The notes under the pieces were generated by a model. That model was not told the DNA's origin. It worked only from the letters and a program-made list of their open reading frames with translations, and did no database searches. Made by a program: the position numbers and the translations under genes. This document shows, piece by piece, positions 1 to 8,058 of a DNA stretch of 64,000 nucleotides. The stretch is from Microbacterium rhizomatis. GTDB taxonomy: Bacteria; Actinomycetota; Actinomycetes; Actinomycetales; Microbacteriaceae. Each line of letters opens with the position of its first letter. Position 1 is the first letter of the stretch. The stretch covers positions 1,240,001 through 1,304,000 of the forward strand of contig NZ_VYSA01000001.1 of the NCBI RefSeq assembly GCF_008710745.1. Direction: 5' to 3'.

Positions 1-120
1 CGCGGTGCGGGCGCCCTGATCGGATCTTGGCACACGCGGGTGGAGAGACTGGTGAACGAACCCTGCGAGGAGCGGCAGGGTGCGTCGCGCCGGACGACCC
101 AGCATAACGAAGGCGCCTGA
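1..120 (+). CDS. C-terminal fragment of an unidentified protein (cut by the window edge)
   Basis: The first frame of the plus strand is open from base 1 to a TGA at 118-120, giving 39 visible residues that begin R-G-A-G-A-L-I-G-S-W-H. Most third positions are G or C, which fits coding sequence, but the fragment is too short to assign to a family. It would end 5 bp before the convergent stop of the MFS gene. A chance open frame in GC-rich DNA is the main alternative. Confidence 0.35.
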   Translation, partial: RGAGALIGSWHTRVERLVNEPCEERQGASRRTTQHNEGA

Positions 121-125
121 AGGCG

Positions 126-1439
126 TCAGTCAGTCAGTGGATGTGCGAGCTCGTCCTGCGGCATCCGCGCGGCGAGGATCGCCACGACACCGAAGCACAA
201 CGGCAGCACGCCGGCGGCGATGAAGATCACCGGGATGGGGACGACTTCCGCCACGGGACCTGCGAGGGCCATCGACACGGGCATGAGCGCGAGAGAGACG
301 AAGAAGTCGAGGCTCGAGACCCGCCCGAGCATATGGGTCGGCACCCGGCGCTGCAGCAGCGTTCCCCAGATCACGTTCCCGTAGCTGAACGCGAAGCCGA
401 TCGCGAAGCAGGAGACGAGCATCAGCCAGTACTGGTCGGTGAGCCCGATGACCACGAAGGGGAGTGTGCCGATGCCCCACACGAGGTTCATCGTCGTGAG
501 GTATCGACGGGGCAGCCGGAGCGACGAGACGAAGATCGAGCCGAGCACTCCGCCGAGCCCCAGCGCGGCGAGCAGGAAGCCGAACCACCGCGGGTCGTCT
601 CCGATGCGTTCGCGGGTGATGAAGGGCAGCAGCACCTCCTCGGGCCCGATCGAGACGAGCACCCACCCTGTCGCGAACAGCAGCGTCCACAGCAGCCACG
701 GCGTGCGCACCGTGAATCGCACGGCCTCGGTGAGGTCGTGCAGAACGCTCGTCGGAGCACGGGCGGCATGGTCGGCCGCCGGCTCGGGCCGCAGGAACAT
801 GAGCAGAACGAGGGCGATCAGGTGCGCGAGCACGACGACTCCGGCCGCGTGCGTGGGGATGAGCGCCGCCAGAAGCAGCCCGGCTGCCGCGGGGCCGGCC
901 GCCTGCTGCAGTGCGGGGCGCATCGCCCCCTCCAGGCCGTTGGCTGCCAGCAGCTGCTCGGGAGGCAGGATGCGCGGAAGGATCGCGCTGTAGGAGGGAT
1001 AGAAGAACCCGGCGCCGGCACCGACGGTGAACGCGACGATCGCGAGGTGCCAGATCGGCACGGGACCCGACCACCCGGCCACCACCACCGACGACACCGC
1101 GAGGACGTTGATCAGCTCGATGCCGCGCAGCACCCAGCGACGTGACACGCGATCGGCGACGATCCCTCCCGGAATGGCGCAGGCCAGAAGGCCGACGGCA
1201 TTCGCGGACGCCACGAGCGAGAGCTCGAGGGGCCCGCCTCCTGCTCCGATGACGGCGTAGACCATGACGACGGCCCACATCCCCGCGCCGAGGATCGAGA
1301 GCACGACCGCCGCGAACAGGATGCGGAAGTCGCGGTGCCGGAGCGGACGCACGAATCGCCCGCGGGGGCGGCGATTCGCGTCGCCAGGGCCCGGATCCCG
1401 CGATGCCGTGCCGGTCTGCCGCTCGAGGGGCTCGGTCAC
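126..1439 (-). CDS. MFS transporter, probable drug/efflux type
   Basis: This is a 437-residue integral membrane protein with about twelve hydrophobic segments. The first begins near residue 35 after a charged, Pro/Arg-rich tail. The A-D-R-V-S-R-R loop after the second segment is the usual MFS loop 2-3 signature (G-x-x-x-D-R-x-x-R-R), which makes proton-coupled transport likely; the substrate cannot be read from sequence. The start is taken at the GTG that overlaps the trmB stop in a GTGA tetranucleotide, because the longer open frame upstream lies inside trmB and reads as low-complexity Arg/Gly sequence. The overlap implies translational coupling to trmB. Confidence 0.85.
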   Translation of the reverse strand: MTEPLERQTGTASRDPGPGDANRRPRGRFVRPLRHRDFRILFAAVVLSILGAGMWAVVMVYAVIGAGGGPLELSLVASANAVGLLACAIPGGIVADRVSRRWVLRGIELINVLAVSSVVVAGWSGPVPIWHLAIVAFTVGAGAGFFYPSYSAILPRILPPEQLLAANGLEGAMRPALQQAAGPAAAGLLLAALIPTHAAGVVVLAHLIALVLLMFLRPEPAADHAARAPTSVLHDLTEAVRFTVRTPWLLWTLLFATGWVLVSIGPEEVLLPFITRERIGDDPRWFGFLLAALGLGGVLGSIFVSSLRLPRRYLTTMNLVWGIGTLPFVVIGLTDQYWLMLVSCFAIGFAFSYGNVIWGTLLQRRVPTHMLGRVSSLDFFVSLALMPVSMALAGPVAEVVPIPVIFIAAGVLPLCFGVVAILAARMPQDELAHPLTD

Positions 1440-2158
1440 TCGGGGATCCGTCGATAGGTCAGGTCTCGGATGCTGCGACCCGCCCGCTCTCCCTTGTGCT
1501 CGAACGCCGTGAGGATCCGCCCCTCGAAACGCGGCGCCCACTCGCCCTCGAAAGCCCTCGTGAATCCGCAGGCACCGTCGAGCACGTCGCGCATCTGCCT
1601 CGCGTAGTCCTCCCAGTCGGTGGCCAGGCGCAGCACTCCCCCGTCGGTGAGGCTCCGCGCGGCCAGCGCGGCGAACTCCGCCGTCACCAAGCGGCGCTTG
1701 TTGTGCTTGTTCTTATGCCACGGATCGGGGAAGAACACCCACAGCTCGTCGAGGGATGCCGGTGGCAGCAGGTGCTGCAGCACTTCGGGCGCGTTCGCCT
1801 CGACGAGGCGGAGATTGCGCACTTCCGCGCGGTCGGCTTCGAGCATCGTCCGGGCCAGGCCCGCGGTGAAGACCTCGATCGCGAGGAAATCCTCGTCCGG
1901 ACGCGACGAGGAGGCGTGCACGATCGCGTGGCCCTGGCCCGAGCCGATCTCGGCGATGAGTCGCGCGCGTCGCCCCCAGACCTCCACCGGTTCGATCGCG
2001 GCGCCGGGCGCGATGCTCGTCACCGCCGCATCCCTCGGCACATCCAGCACGTAGCGGTCCGACAGGTCTGCCCACGCCCGCTCCTGCCCGTCGGTCATGC
2101 GGCCGCTCCGGCGGACGAACGACACGGGGCGGTCACGGAAGGGACGCGGTTCTGACAC
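1436..2158 (-). CDS. trmB: tRNA (guanine-N7-)-methyltransferase
   Basis: TrmB methylates N7 of G46 in the tRNA variable loop using S-adenosylmethionine. The 240-residue protein has the SAM-binding motif E-I-G-S-G-Q-G and the family signature F-F-P-D-P-W-H-K-N-K-H-N-K-R-R, matching the TrmB F-P-D-P-W-x-K-x-R-H-x-K-R-R motif. Two GTG codons are adjacent at the 5' end. The second (base 2158) is preferred because TAGCCT at 2170-2165 lies exactly six bases upstream, as at many genes in this window, so the message is probably leaderless. Its stop overlaps the MFS start. Confidence 0.93.
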   Translation of the reverse strand: MSEPRPFRDRPVSFVRRSGRMTDGQERAWADLSDRYVLDVPRDAAVTSIAPGAAIEPVEVWGRRARLIAEIGSGQGHAIVHASSSRPDEDFLAIEVFTAGLARTMLEADRAEVRNLRLVEANAPEVLQHLLPPASLDELWVFFPDPWHKNKHNKRRLVTAEFAALAARSLTDGGVLRLATDWEDYARQMRDVLDGACGFTRAFEGEWAPRFEGRILTAFEHKGERAGRSIRDLTYRRIPE

Positions 2159-2203
2159 CACCCCAGGCTACCGACGGCGCACGACACGGAAGGGCGCCGA
2201 CCG

Positions 2204-2260
2204 GGTGACGGTGCCGGTCAGGTGACGGTGCCGGTCAGGTGACGGTGCCGGTCAGGTGAC
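2204..2260. repeat. 17-bp tandem repeat, three full copies plus a partial fourth
   Basis: The unit GGTGACGGTGCCGGTCA occurs at 2204-2220, 2221-2237 and 2238-2254 without mismatches, followed by GGTGAC. On the minus strand the repeated sequence contains the last codons (Val-Thr) and TGA stop of the DUF3097 gene, so the gene end has been copied downstream of itself into the 90-bp space before trmB. Because 17 is not a multiple of three, extra copies do not extend the protein. Confidence 0.95.
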
Positions 2261-3085
2261 GAAGTCGATGAGCTCTTCCACCCTGCCCAGCAGCGCGGGC
2301 TCGAGATCGCGGTACGACGACACCGACCCGAGGATCCGCTGCCACGCCCGCGCCAGATCGGCGGGCGTCTGCGACGGCCAGCCGAGCGCCCGGCACACCC
2401 CTGCCTTGAACTCGATGCCGCGAGGAACCTCGGGCCAGCGCGCGATCCCCACGGCTTTCGGCGTCACGCACTGCCAGACGTCGATGTACGGGTGTCCGAC
2501 GATGCGCACGAACCGGCCGTGGGGGCCGGCGGCGACGGCCTGCGCGATCCTGGTCTCCTTCGAGCCGGGCACGAGGTGGTCGACGAGCACGCCGTACCGG
2601 CGCTCCGCCGACGGAGGATCTTCGGCGAGCGCGGCGCCCAGCACGTCGACACCCTGCAGGAACTCGACGACCACGCCTTCGGCGCGGAGGTCGTCGCCCC
2701 ACACCTTCTCGATGAGCTCGGCATCGTGCTTGCCCTCGACCCAGATGCGGCTCGCCCTGGCGACCCTCGCGCGCTCCTCCACGGGAGCGAACGACCCCGA
2801 CGCCGTGCGCGCTGGGGCCGCGCGGACGGTCGGGGCGGCGGGTGCAACGAGCACGACGTCGGCCCCGTCGACGAGGTACCCCGGTCCGAGGGGGAACAGA
2901 CGTCGGCGGCCGACCCTGTCCTCGAGCTCGACCAGGCCCGAGGTGAGCCCCATGACCGCGCCGCAGAATCCGTCGTCCGCGACCTCGACGACCGTGCCGC
3001 GCGACGCCTCCACGCGGGGAATCTCGCGCCGGCGCGCCTCGCGCCATCCGGCGGCGAGCACGTCGGTGCCGTATCGATCGTCCAT
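2252..3085 (-). CDS. DUF3097 family protein with TOPRIM-like motifs
   Basis: This 277-residue protein resembles the actinobacterial DUF3097 family, for which I know no established function. The first 80 residues look like a small beta-rich region. From about residue 113 the pattern R-I-W-V-E-G-K-H-D-A-E-L (E117, G118, D121) is followed 50 residues later by V-L-V-D-H-L-V-P-G-S-K-E (D169). That spacing recalls the Glu and Asp motifs of TOPRIM domains such as RNase M5, where a VEGKxD stretch is followed by a DxD with a downstream G-[ES]. The resemblance is my inference; the second Asp of DxD is Leu here. The ATG has a GGGAGGAC ribosome-binding site, and the stop lies inside a tandem repeat. Confidence 0.8.
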   Translation of the reverse strand: MDDRYGTDVLAAGWREARRREIPRVEASRGTVVEVADDGFCGAVMGLTSGLVELEDRVGRRRLFPLGPGYLVDGADVVLVAPAAPTVRAAPARTASGSFAPVEERARVARASRIWVEGKHDAELIEKVWGDDLRAEGVVVEFLQGVDVLGAALAEDPPSAERRYGVLVDHLVPGSKETRIAQAVAAGPHGRFVRIVGHPYIDVWQCVTPKAVGIARWPEVPRGIEFKAGVCRALGWPSQTPADLARAWQRILGSVSSYRDLEPALLGRVEELIDFVT

Positions 3086-3256
3086 GTGTCCTCCCGGACG
3101 GCCAGCGTAGGCGCAGGCCGGGCGCGCTCCGCGGCGACCCGCCGCACCGGGCGCGGCGGCCAGGAAGTGCACGACATGTCCTCGCCCTATGCCCGCAGGC
3201 GACGGCGTGAATAGACTCGGACGGGGGCAGGATTCTCTGCGCCGAGAAGGGGTTCG

Positions 3257-5266
3257 ATGCGCACGCGATGGGGGATGGCGGTCGCGGCGGCTCTCGCGGT
3301 GGGGCTGATGGCTGCGCCGACCGCGGTGTGGGCGACCGATCCCGTGCAGCTCGGATCCGGCTACGTCCTCGATCAGGCGGGCGTGCTCGACCCGTCTCAG
3401 GAGGCGTCGGTCCAGCAGCGCATGTCCGATCTGTACTCCTCCACGGGCGTCGACCTGTACGTCGTCTACGTGGACGCCTTCACGAATCCGGCCGACAGGC
3501 AGCAGTGGGCCGATCAGGTGGCGCAGAGCAACGGCTTGGGCGTGACCCAGTACATCCTCGCGGTCGCCGTCGACGGCCGTCAGTACTACATCTCCTCCGA
3601 CGGCGCGGGCCCGATGAGCGACCAGCAGCTGGCTGATGTCGAGGCGGCGATCAAGCCCGCACTCACCTCCGGCGACTACGCGGGGGCGGCCATGACCGCC
3701 GCCGACGGCTTTCAATCGGCCCTGGGCGGGTCCGGAGGTTCGGGGGGCGGCTTCCCCGTGGCCATCGTGGTCGTCATCGCCGTCGTCGTCATCGCCGCTG
3801 TCATCATCTGGCTGATCATCCGACGGCGCCGCAAGGCGCCGGGCGCGGTCCGCTCGGGTGACGGACCGGGCTCCCCCCTCGACCAGCTCGACACCGCCGA
3901 GCTCGCCCGCCGCGCCTCTTCCGCGCTCGTCGACACCGACGACGCGGTCAAGACCAGTGAGCAGGAGCTCGGCTTCGCGAGCGCCCAGTTCGGGGATGCC
4001 GCGGCCGCCGACTTCGCGCAGGCTCTGGCCGCAGCCAAAGAGAGCCTCAACCACGCGTTCACACTCAAGCAGCAGCTCGACGACTCGGTGCCGGACACCG
4101 AAGAGCAGACGCGCGCGTGGAACGTCCAGATCCTGCAGCTGTGCGAGCAGGCCAACGCCGGGCTCGACGAGAAGGCCGCGGCGTTCGACGAGCTGCGCCA
4201 ACTGGAGAAGAACGCACCTCAGGCGCTCGCCCAGGTGCAGCAGCAGCGTGTCACCGTGTCCGCGGCGCTGGACGCCGCGGACGCACGTCTGGCCGAGCTG
4301 TCGACCCGCTATGCCCCTGAAGCCCTCTCGACCGTCGCAGACAATCCCGCGCAGGCACGCGAGCGCATCGCCTTCGCCGACGCCCAGCTCGCCCAGGCGC
4401 AGACGGCGATCACCGCGGGTGACGGCGGAGCGGCGGCGGTCAGCATCCGTGCCGCGGAAGAATCCGTTGCTCAAGCCGGGCTTCTGGAGCAGGCGGTCGA
4501 CAAGCTCGGCGCCGATCTCGAAGAGGGCGAGCGCAGCGCCACCGCGCTGATCGCGGAGCTGGAGGGCGACATGGCAGCGGCCGCGGCGCTCCCCGACCCC
4601 GACGGCCGGGTGGCTGCCACGATCGCGTCCACACGCGCGCAGGTGGATGCCGCCAAGGCGGGTCTTGCCTCCACGGCCAAGCGACCGCTCGCGATCCTGC
4701 GGGCGCTCGAGGCCGCGAACGCCCAGATCGACGGGGTCGTGCAGGGTGTGCGGGATGCTGCGGCCCAGGCCCAGCGCACTCAGCAGATGCTCGGCCAGAC
4801 GATCATGCAGGCGCAGGCGCAGGTCTCCGCGGCCGAGGACTACATCACCGCCCGCCGCGGCGCGGTCGGCGCAGAGGCCAGGACCCGTCTCGCGGAGGCC
4901 GGGGCATCCCTCGTGCAGGCGCAGCAGCTGCAGGCGTCCGACCCCACGCAGGCGCTGCAGCAGGCGCAGCGGGCGAACCAGCTGGCCGGCCAGGCCATCC
5001 AGTACGCGCAGACTGACGTCGGGTCGTTCCAGAACCCCGGTGCGGGCGGCATGCTCGGCGGCGGATCGAACGGCGGCGGGATGCTCGGAGCCGTGCTCGG
5101 CGGGATCGTCATCAACTCGATGCTGGGCGGCGGGGGGCGGTCGTCGGGCGGTTCGCTGGGCGGCATGCTCGGCGGCGGATCCCGCTCCGGTGGCGGCGGA
5201 CGCCTCAGCCCCGGGAGCTTCGGCGGCGGGGGCACCCGCGGCCGGCGCGGAGGAGGACGATTCTGA
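3257..5266 (+). CDS. TPM-domain membrane protein with long coiled-coil and Gly-rich tail
   Basis: The 669-residue protein starts with a signal peptide (MRTRWGMAVAAALAVG, cleavage near A-V-W-A-T) and an extracytoplasmic TPM domain (about residues 28-160: Y-V-L-D-Q-A-G-V-L and D-G-R-Q-Y-Y-I-S). A short Gly linker and one hydrophobic segment of Ile/Val (about 168-190) end in R-R-R-R-K. About 400 cytoplasmic residues rich in Ala, Gln and Glu follow, predicted coiled coil, and then a Gly/Ser-rich C-terminus. TPM domains occur with PspA in several phyla, for example the Bacillus ydjF-ydjH cluster, and pspA is the next gene here, so a membrane-stress role is likely. TAGACT at 3212-3217 could be the -10; GAGAAGGGG precedes the ATG. 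Confidence 0.85.
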   Translation: MRTRWGMAVAAALAVGLMAAPTAVWATDPVQLGSGYVLDQAGVLDPSQEASVQQRMSDLYSSTGVDLYVVYVDAFTNPADRQQWADQVAQSNGLGVTQYILAVAVDGRQYYISSDGAGPMSDQQLADVEAAIKPALTSGDYAGAAMTAADGFQSALGGSGGSGGGFPVAIVVVIAVVVIAAVIIWLIIRRRRKAPGAVRSGDGPGSPLDQLDTAELARRASSALVDTDDAVKTSEQELGFASAQFGDAAAADFAQALAAAKESLNHAFTLKQQLDDSVPDTEEQTRAWNVQILQLCEQANAGLDEKAAAFDELRQLEKNAPQALAQVQQQRVTVSAALDAADARLAELSTRYAPEALSTVADNPAQARERIAFADAQLAQAQTAITAGDGGAAAVSIRAAEESVAQAGLLEQAVDKLGADLEEGERSATALIAELEGDMAAAAALPDPDGRVAATIASTRAQVDAAKAGLASTAKRPLAILRALEAANAQIDGVVQGVRDAAAQAQRTQQMLGQTIMQAQAQVSAAEDYITARRGAVGAEARTRLAEAGASLVQAQQLQASDPTQALQQAQRANQLAGQAIQYAQTDVGSFQNPGAGGMLGGGSNGGGMLGAVLGGIVINSMLGGGGRSSGGSLGGMLGGGSRSGGGGRLSPGSFGGGGTRGRRGGGRF

Positions 5267-5337
5267 CGCCCGCCGACCCGCACCTGCACACAACATCCCT
5301 GACGACGTCACACCCCTCTCGATAGGAAGGAACCACG

Positions 5338-6099
5338 ATGGCAAAGCAATCCATCTTCGGCCGCATCTCGACCCTCATGAAGGCGAACATCAACGCGATG
5401 CTCGACTCCGCGGAGGACCCGGAGAAGATGCTCGACCAGCTCGTCCGCGACTTCACGAACAACATCGCCGATGCCGAATCCGCGATCGCCGAGACGATCG
5501 GCAACCTCCGCCTGCTCGAACGCGACAACGCCGAAGATGTGCAGGCGGCGGCGGAATGGGGCAACAAGGCCATCGCCGCCAGCCGCAAGGCAGACGAACT
5601 GCGCAGGGCCGGCAGCACCGCCGATGCCGACAAGTTCGACAACCTCGCCAAGATCGCGCTGCAGCGTCAGATCAGCGAAGAGAACCAGGCCAAGGCCACC
5701 GCCCCGCAGATCGCCGCCCAGACCCAGGTCGTCGACCAGCTCAAGGACGGCCTGAACGGAATGAAGGTCAAGCTCGAGCAGCTGAAGTCCAAGCGGGCCG
5801 AACTGCTCGCGCGGGCCAAGACCGCCGAAGCGCAGAACAAGGTCGTCGACGCCGTGAAGTCGATCGACGTCATGGACCCGACGAGCGAGCTCGGCAGGTT
5901 CGAAGACAAGATCCGTCGCCAGGAGGCCCTCGCCGCCGGAAAGCAGGAGCTGGCCGCGTCGAGCCTGGATGCGCAGTTCAACAGCCTCGAGGATCTCGGC
6001 GAGCTGACCGAGGTCGAGGCGCGCCTGGCCGCGCTCAAGAGCGGCTCGACCACGCCGCAGGTCGCCATCGATGCACCCGGGGCGCCGTACACGCCGTAG
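5338..6099 (+). CDS. pspA: PspA/IM30 family membrane-stress protein
   Basis: The 253-residue protein has the PspA/IM30/Vipp1 layout: an N-terminal amphipathic helix (F-G-R-I-S-T-L-M-K-A-N-I-N-A-M-L), then D-P-E-K-M-L-D-Q-L and a nearly continuous alpha-helical coiled coil to about residue 225. These ESCRT-III-like proteins bind and stabilise stressed cytoplasmic membrane. AGGAAGGA precedes the ATG, 71 bp after the TPM gene, and the two genes probably share a transcript that ends at the hairpin just downstream. No sigma-54 PspF system is visible, as expected in actinobacteria. Confidence 0.92.
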   Translation: MAKQSIFGRISTLMKANINAMLDSAEDPEKMLDQLVRDFTNNIADAESAIAETIGNLRLLERDNAEDVQAAAEWGNKAIAASRKADELRRAGSTADADKFDNLAKIALQRQISEENQAKATAPQIAAQTQVVDQLKDGLNGMKVKLEQLKSKRAELLARAKTAEAQNKVVDAVKSIDVMDPTSELGRFEDKIRRQEALAAGKQELAASSLDAQFNSLEDLGELTEVEARLAALKSGSTTPQVAIDAPGAPYTP

Positions 6100-6111
6100 A
6101 GCACGATCGCA

Positions 6112-6151
6112 GCGAAGGGCGTCGCATCCTCACGGGTGCGGCGCCCTTCGC
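6112..6151 (+). terminator. Strong hairpin after pspA
   Basis: GCGAAGGGCG at 6112-6121 pairs perfectly with CGCCCTTCGC at 6142-6151. The enclosed CGCATCC and GGGTGCG can pair as a second stem around a TCAC loop. There is no T-run, as is common for high-GC terminators. It separates pspA from the arginase-family gene. Confidence 0.75.
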
Positions 6152-6210
6152 CGTGGAGCCCCGCACGTGCCTCGGGGCGCGCGCGGAGATGCTGGGCCAA
6201 GATAGGGGGC

Positions 6211-7044
6211 ATGACGCGTTACCTCGTGGTCCCCCAGTGGCAGGGCAGCCCGTCGTCTCGGGCGATGCAGCTCATCGACGGCGCGATGGCGATCGCCGGC
6301 GACCTGCCGCGTTCGGCGACGACGCTGCTCGAGATCCCCGCCGAGGCGGGCGAGTCGCTGGGTACGGGGGTCCACCGGCTGAGCTCGCTCGTGCGCATCC
6401 GCGACCACATCGCTGAAGCTCTGACAGGCCGTACCGAGCCCGTGCTCACCGTCGGCGGCGACTGCGGCGTCGCGCTCGCCGCCGTTGACCACGCCGTCGA
6501 GCACGTGGTCGGCGGCGATTCCTCCGTCGCGGTGGTGTGGTTCGACGCGCATCCCGACTTCAACTCCCCCGACGCGACCCCTTCAGGAGCGTTCGCCGGC
6601 ATGGTGCTGCGCGCCATCGTCGGCGAGGGCGAACCCCGTCTGTCGCTGGCGCCGGGGGCGGTCCCGGCATCCCGTGTCGTGATCGCCGGCGCGCGGTCGT
6701 TCGACGACGCCGAACTCGAGGCGATCGAGCGGGCGGGCATCACGACCGTCGGTGTCGACGACCTGCGCGACCCCGACGCGCTGGCCGCGGCGGTGCGCGC
6801 AACGGGAGCGGATGCCGTCTACGTGCACGTCGATGTGGATGTCCTGGACCCCGCCGAGCTGGCAGGCAACGCGCACCCTGAGCCGTTCGGCCTCACGGTC
6901 GCCGAGCTCACCGCATCCATCGCCCGCGTCCGCGCCGCCCTCCCCCTGGTCGGCTCCTCGCTGGCGGGATACTCGCCCGCGTCGGCCGCGTCGGCGGAGG
7001 ATGACCTCGGCGCGCTCCTGCGCGTCGTGGGGGCGCTCGCATGA
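6211..7044 (+). CDS. Arginase/agmatinase-fold protein with a substituted metal-ligand motif
   Basis: The 277-residue protein has the ureohydrolase motifs D-A-H-P-D-F-N and H-V-D-V-D-V-L-D-P, which hold the two manganese ions in arginases. The first motif, normally G-G-D-H-S, reads G-G-D-C-G, so the usual His ligand is Cys. The family hydrolyses guanidino or formimino groups, but the substitution leaves substrate and activity open. The ATG is preceded by CAAGAT seven bases upstream, a possible leaderless promoter. The stop overlaps the next start (ATGA), so the two are co-translated. Confidence 0.8.
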   Translation: MTRYLVVPQWQGSPSSRAMQLIDGAMAIAGDLPRSATTLLEIPAEAGESLGTGVHRLSSLVRIRDHIAEALTGRTEPVLTVGGDCGVALAAVDHAVEHVVGGDSSVAVVWFDAHPDFNSPDATPSGAFAGMVLRAIVGEGEPRLSLAPGAVPASRVVIAGARSFDDAELEAIERAGITTVGVDDLRDPDALAAAVRATGADAVYVHVDVDVLDPAELAGNAHPEPFGLTVAELTASIARVRAALPLVGSSLAGYSPASAASAEDDLGALLRVVGALA

Positions 7045-7496
7045 GCCAGATACCGACGCCCCCCGCCGATTGGCGCGAGGTCGCGCAGCGCGCCGTGGAA
7101 CGCGGGCAGCGAATCGACCGCTTCATCCCCGGATTCCTGCTCGACTCGCGGATCAGTCTCGTGGGCTACTGGTACGGCACCGCCGTCGGCTGGGTGTGGG
7201 GGTCGATCTGGAGCACGGGCCGGATCGAGAGGCGCGCAGGCATGTGGGTGTTCCGCGGGATGCCGGGCTGGGCGTTCCCCCGCGGCGGGGTGTGCGCGGG
7301 AGGATGCTTCCTCACCGGTGACGCATCGATCACCGACGCGCTCCTCAGGCATGAGGCGACGCACATGCGCCAGTGGCGCCGCTACGGATTCCTCATGCCG
7401 GTGCTCTACCGTCTCGCCGGCCGGGATGCATTGCGCAACAGGTTCGAGATCGAGGCGGGTCTGGCCGACGGCAACTACGTCCCGCGCGGAGCCTGA
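7041..7496 (+). CDS. Small protein with an HExxH zinc-peptidase motif
   Basis: The 151-residue protein has a Trp/Gly-rich first half, including G-Y-W-Y-G-T-A-V-G-W-V-W-G, which is hydrophobic but not a clear membrane helix. At residues 104-108 it carries H-E-A-T-H, followed by M-R-Q-W and about 30 residues later N-R-F-E-I-E-A-G-L. This arrangement (HExxH plus a downstream Glu in a helix) resembles minimal gluzincin and DUF4157-like domains. No signal peptide is visible. Coupling to the arginase-fold gene by a 4-bp overlap suggests a shared process. The tail overlaps the convergent next gene by 22 bp. The function is unknown; the metalloprotease reading is inference. Confidence 0.7.
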   Translation: MSQIPTPPADWREVAQRAVERGQRIDRFIPGFLLDSRISLVGYWYGTAVGWVWGSIWSTGRIERRAGMWVFRGMPGWAFPRGGVCAGGCFLTGDASITDALLRHEATHMRQWRRYGFLMPVLYRLAGRDALRNRFEIEAGLADGNYVPRGA

Positions 7497-8032
7497 GCCG
7501 TCCCGACCCTGTGCACCTGCCGGCCGAGCGCGATCACGACCGCGAGCGGAAGGACGATCCAGATCAGGTTGGGCAGGATCGCGACCATCAGGAACCCGAC
7601 GAGGTTGCCGCTCTCGAGCGACTGACGCGTCATCTCGAGCCCGCTCGAGGCCTCCACGAGGAAGTAGATCACCGTCTTCCAGAAGGTCGCGACCGAGACG
7701 ATCAGGGCGAGCACGACACCCGAGTAGCGCCTCGCCCTCGTCAGCGCCCAGACGATCACGATGACCTCGAGCAGATTCGCCCAGCTCTGCGCGCTGCCGA
7801 AGGCGTCGAAGCCTGCGTAGCGGTGGTCGAAGCTCGAGTAGAAGACGTGACCGGGCCAGAATCCGGCCAGTGGCCCGCCGGCGTGCGAAAGCGGTCCGAG
7901 GAGGACGTAGCAGGCGTCGTAGGTCTGGATCAGGGCCGAGATCGTCAGCCAGACGAAGATCCAGGTGGGAAGCCGCAGGTCGCGCGGGTCGACGAGGCGA
8001 GGAGTCTCGACGGAGGTGAGGGGGGCACTCAT
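7475..8032 (-). CDS. Conserved membrane protein, EXPERA/emopamil-binding-like layout
   Basis: The 185-residue protein has four hydrophobic segments (about 22-45, 85-105, 110-130 and 145-170). Between the first two lies a conserved-looking loop, with D-A-C-Y-V-L-L-G-P after segment 1 and F-D-H-R-Y-A-G-F-D-A-F before segment 2. This pattern recalls EXPERA proteins (sterol isomerase and sigma-2 receptor fold), but I cannot confirm the family. TACTCT lies seven bases upstream of the ATG, so the message is probably leaderless. The 3' end overlaps the convergent HExxH gene. Confidence 0.7.
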   Translation of the reverse strand: MSAPLTSVETPRLVDPRDLRLPTWIFVWLTISALIQTYDACYVLLGPLSHAGGPLAGFWPGHVFYSSFDHRYAGFDAFGSAQSWANLLEVIVIVWALTRARRYSGVVLALIVSVATFWKTVIYFLVEASSGLEMTRQSLESGNLVGFLMVAILPNLIWIVLPLAVVIALGRQVHRVGTAQAPRGT

Positions 8033-8058
8033 GGCCCTGAGAGTAGTGGGAAGGCCGC

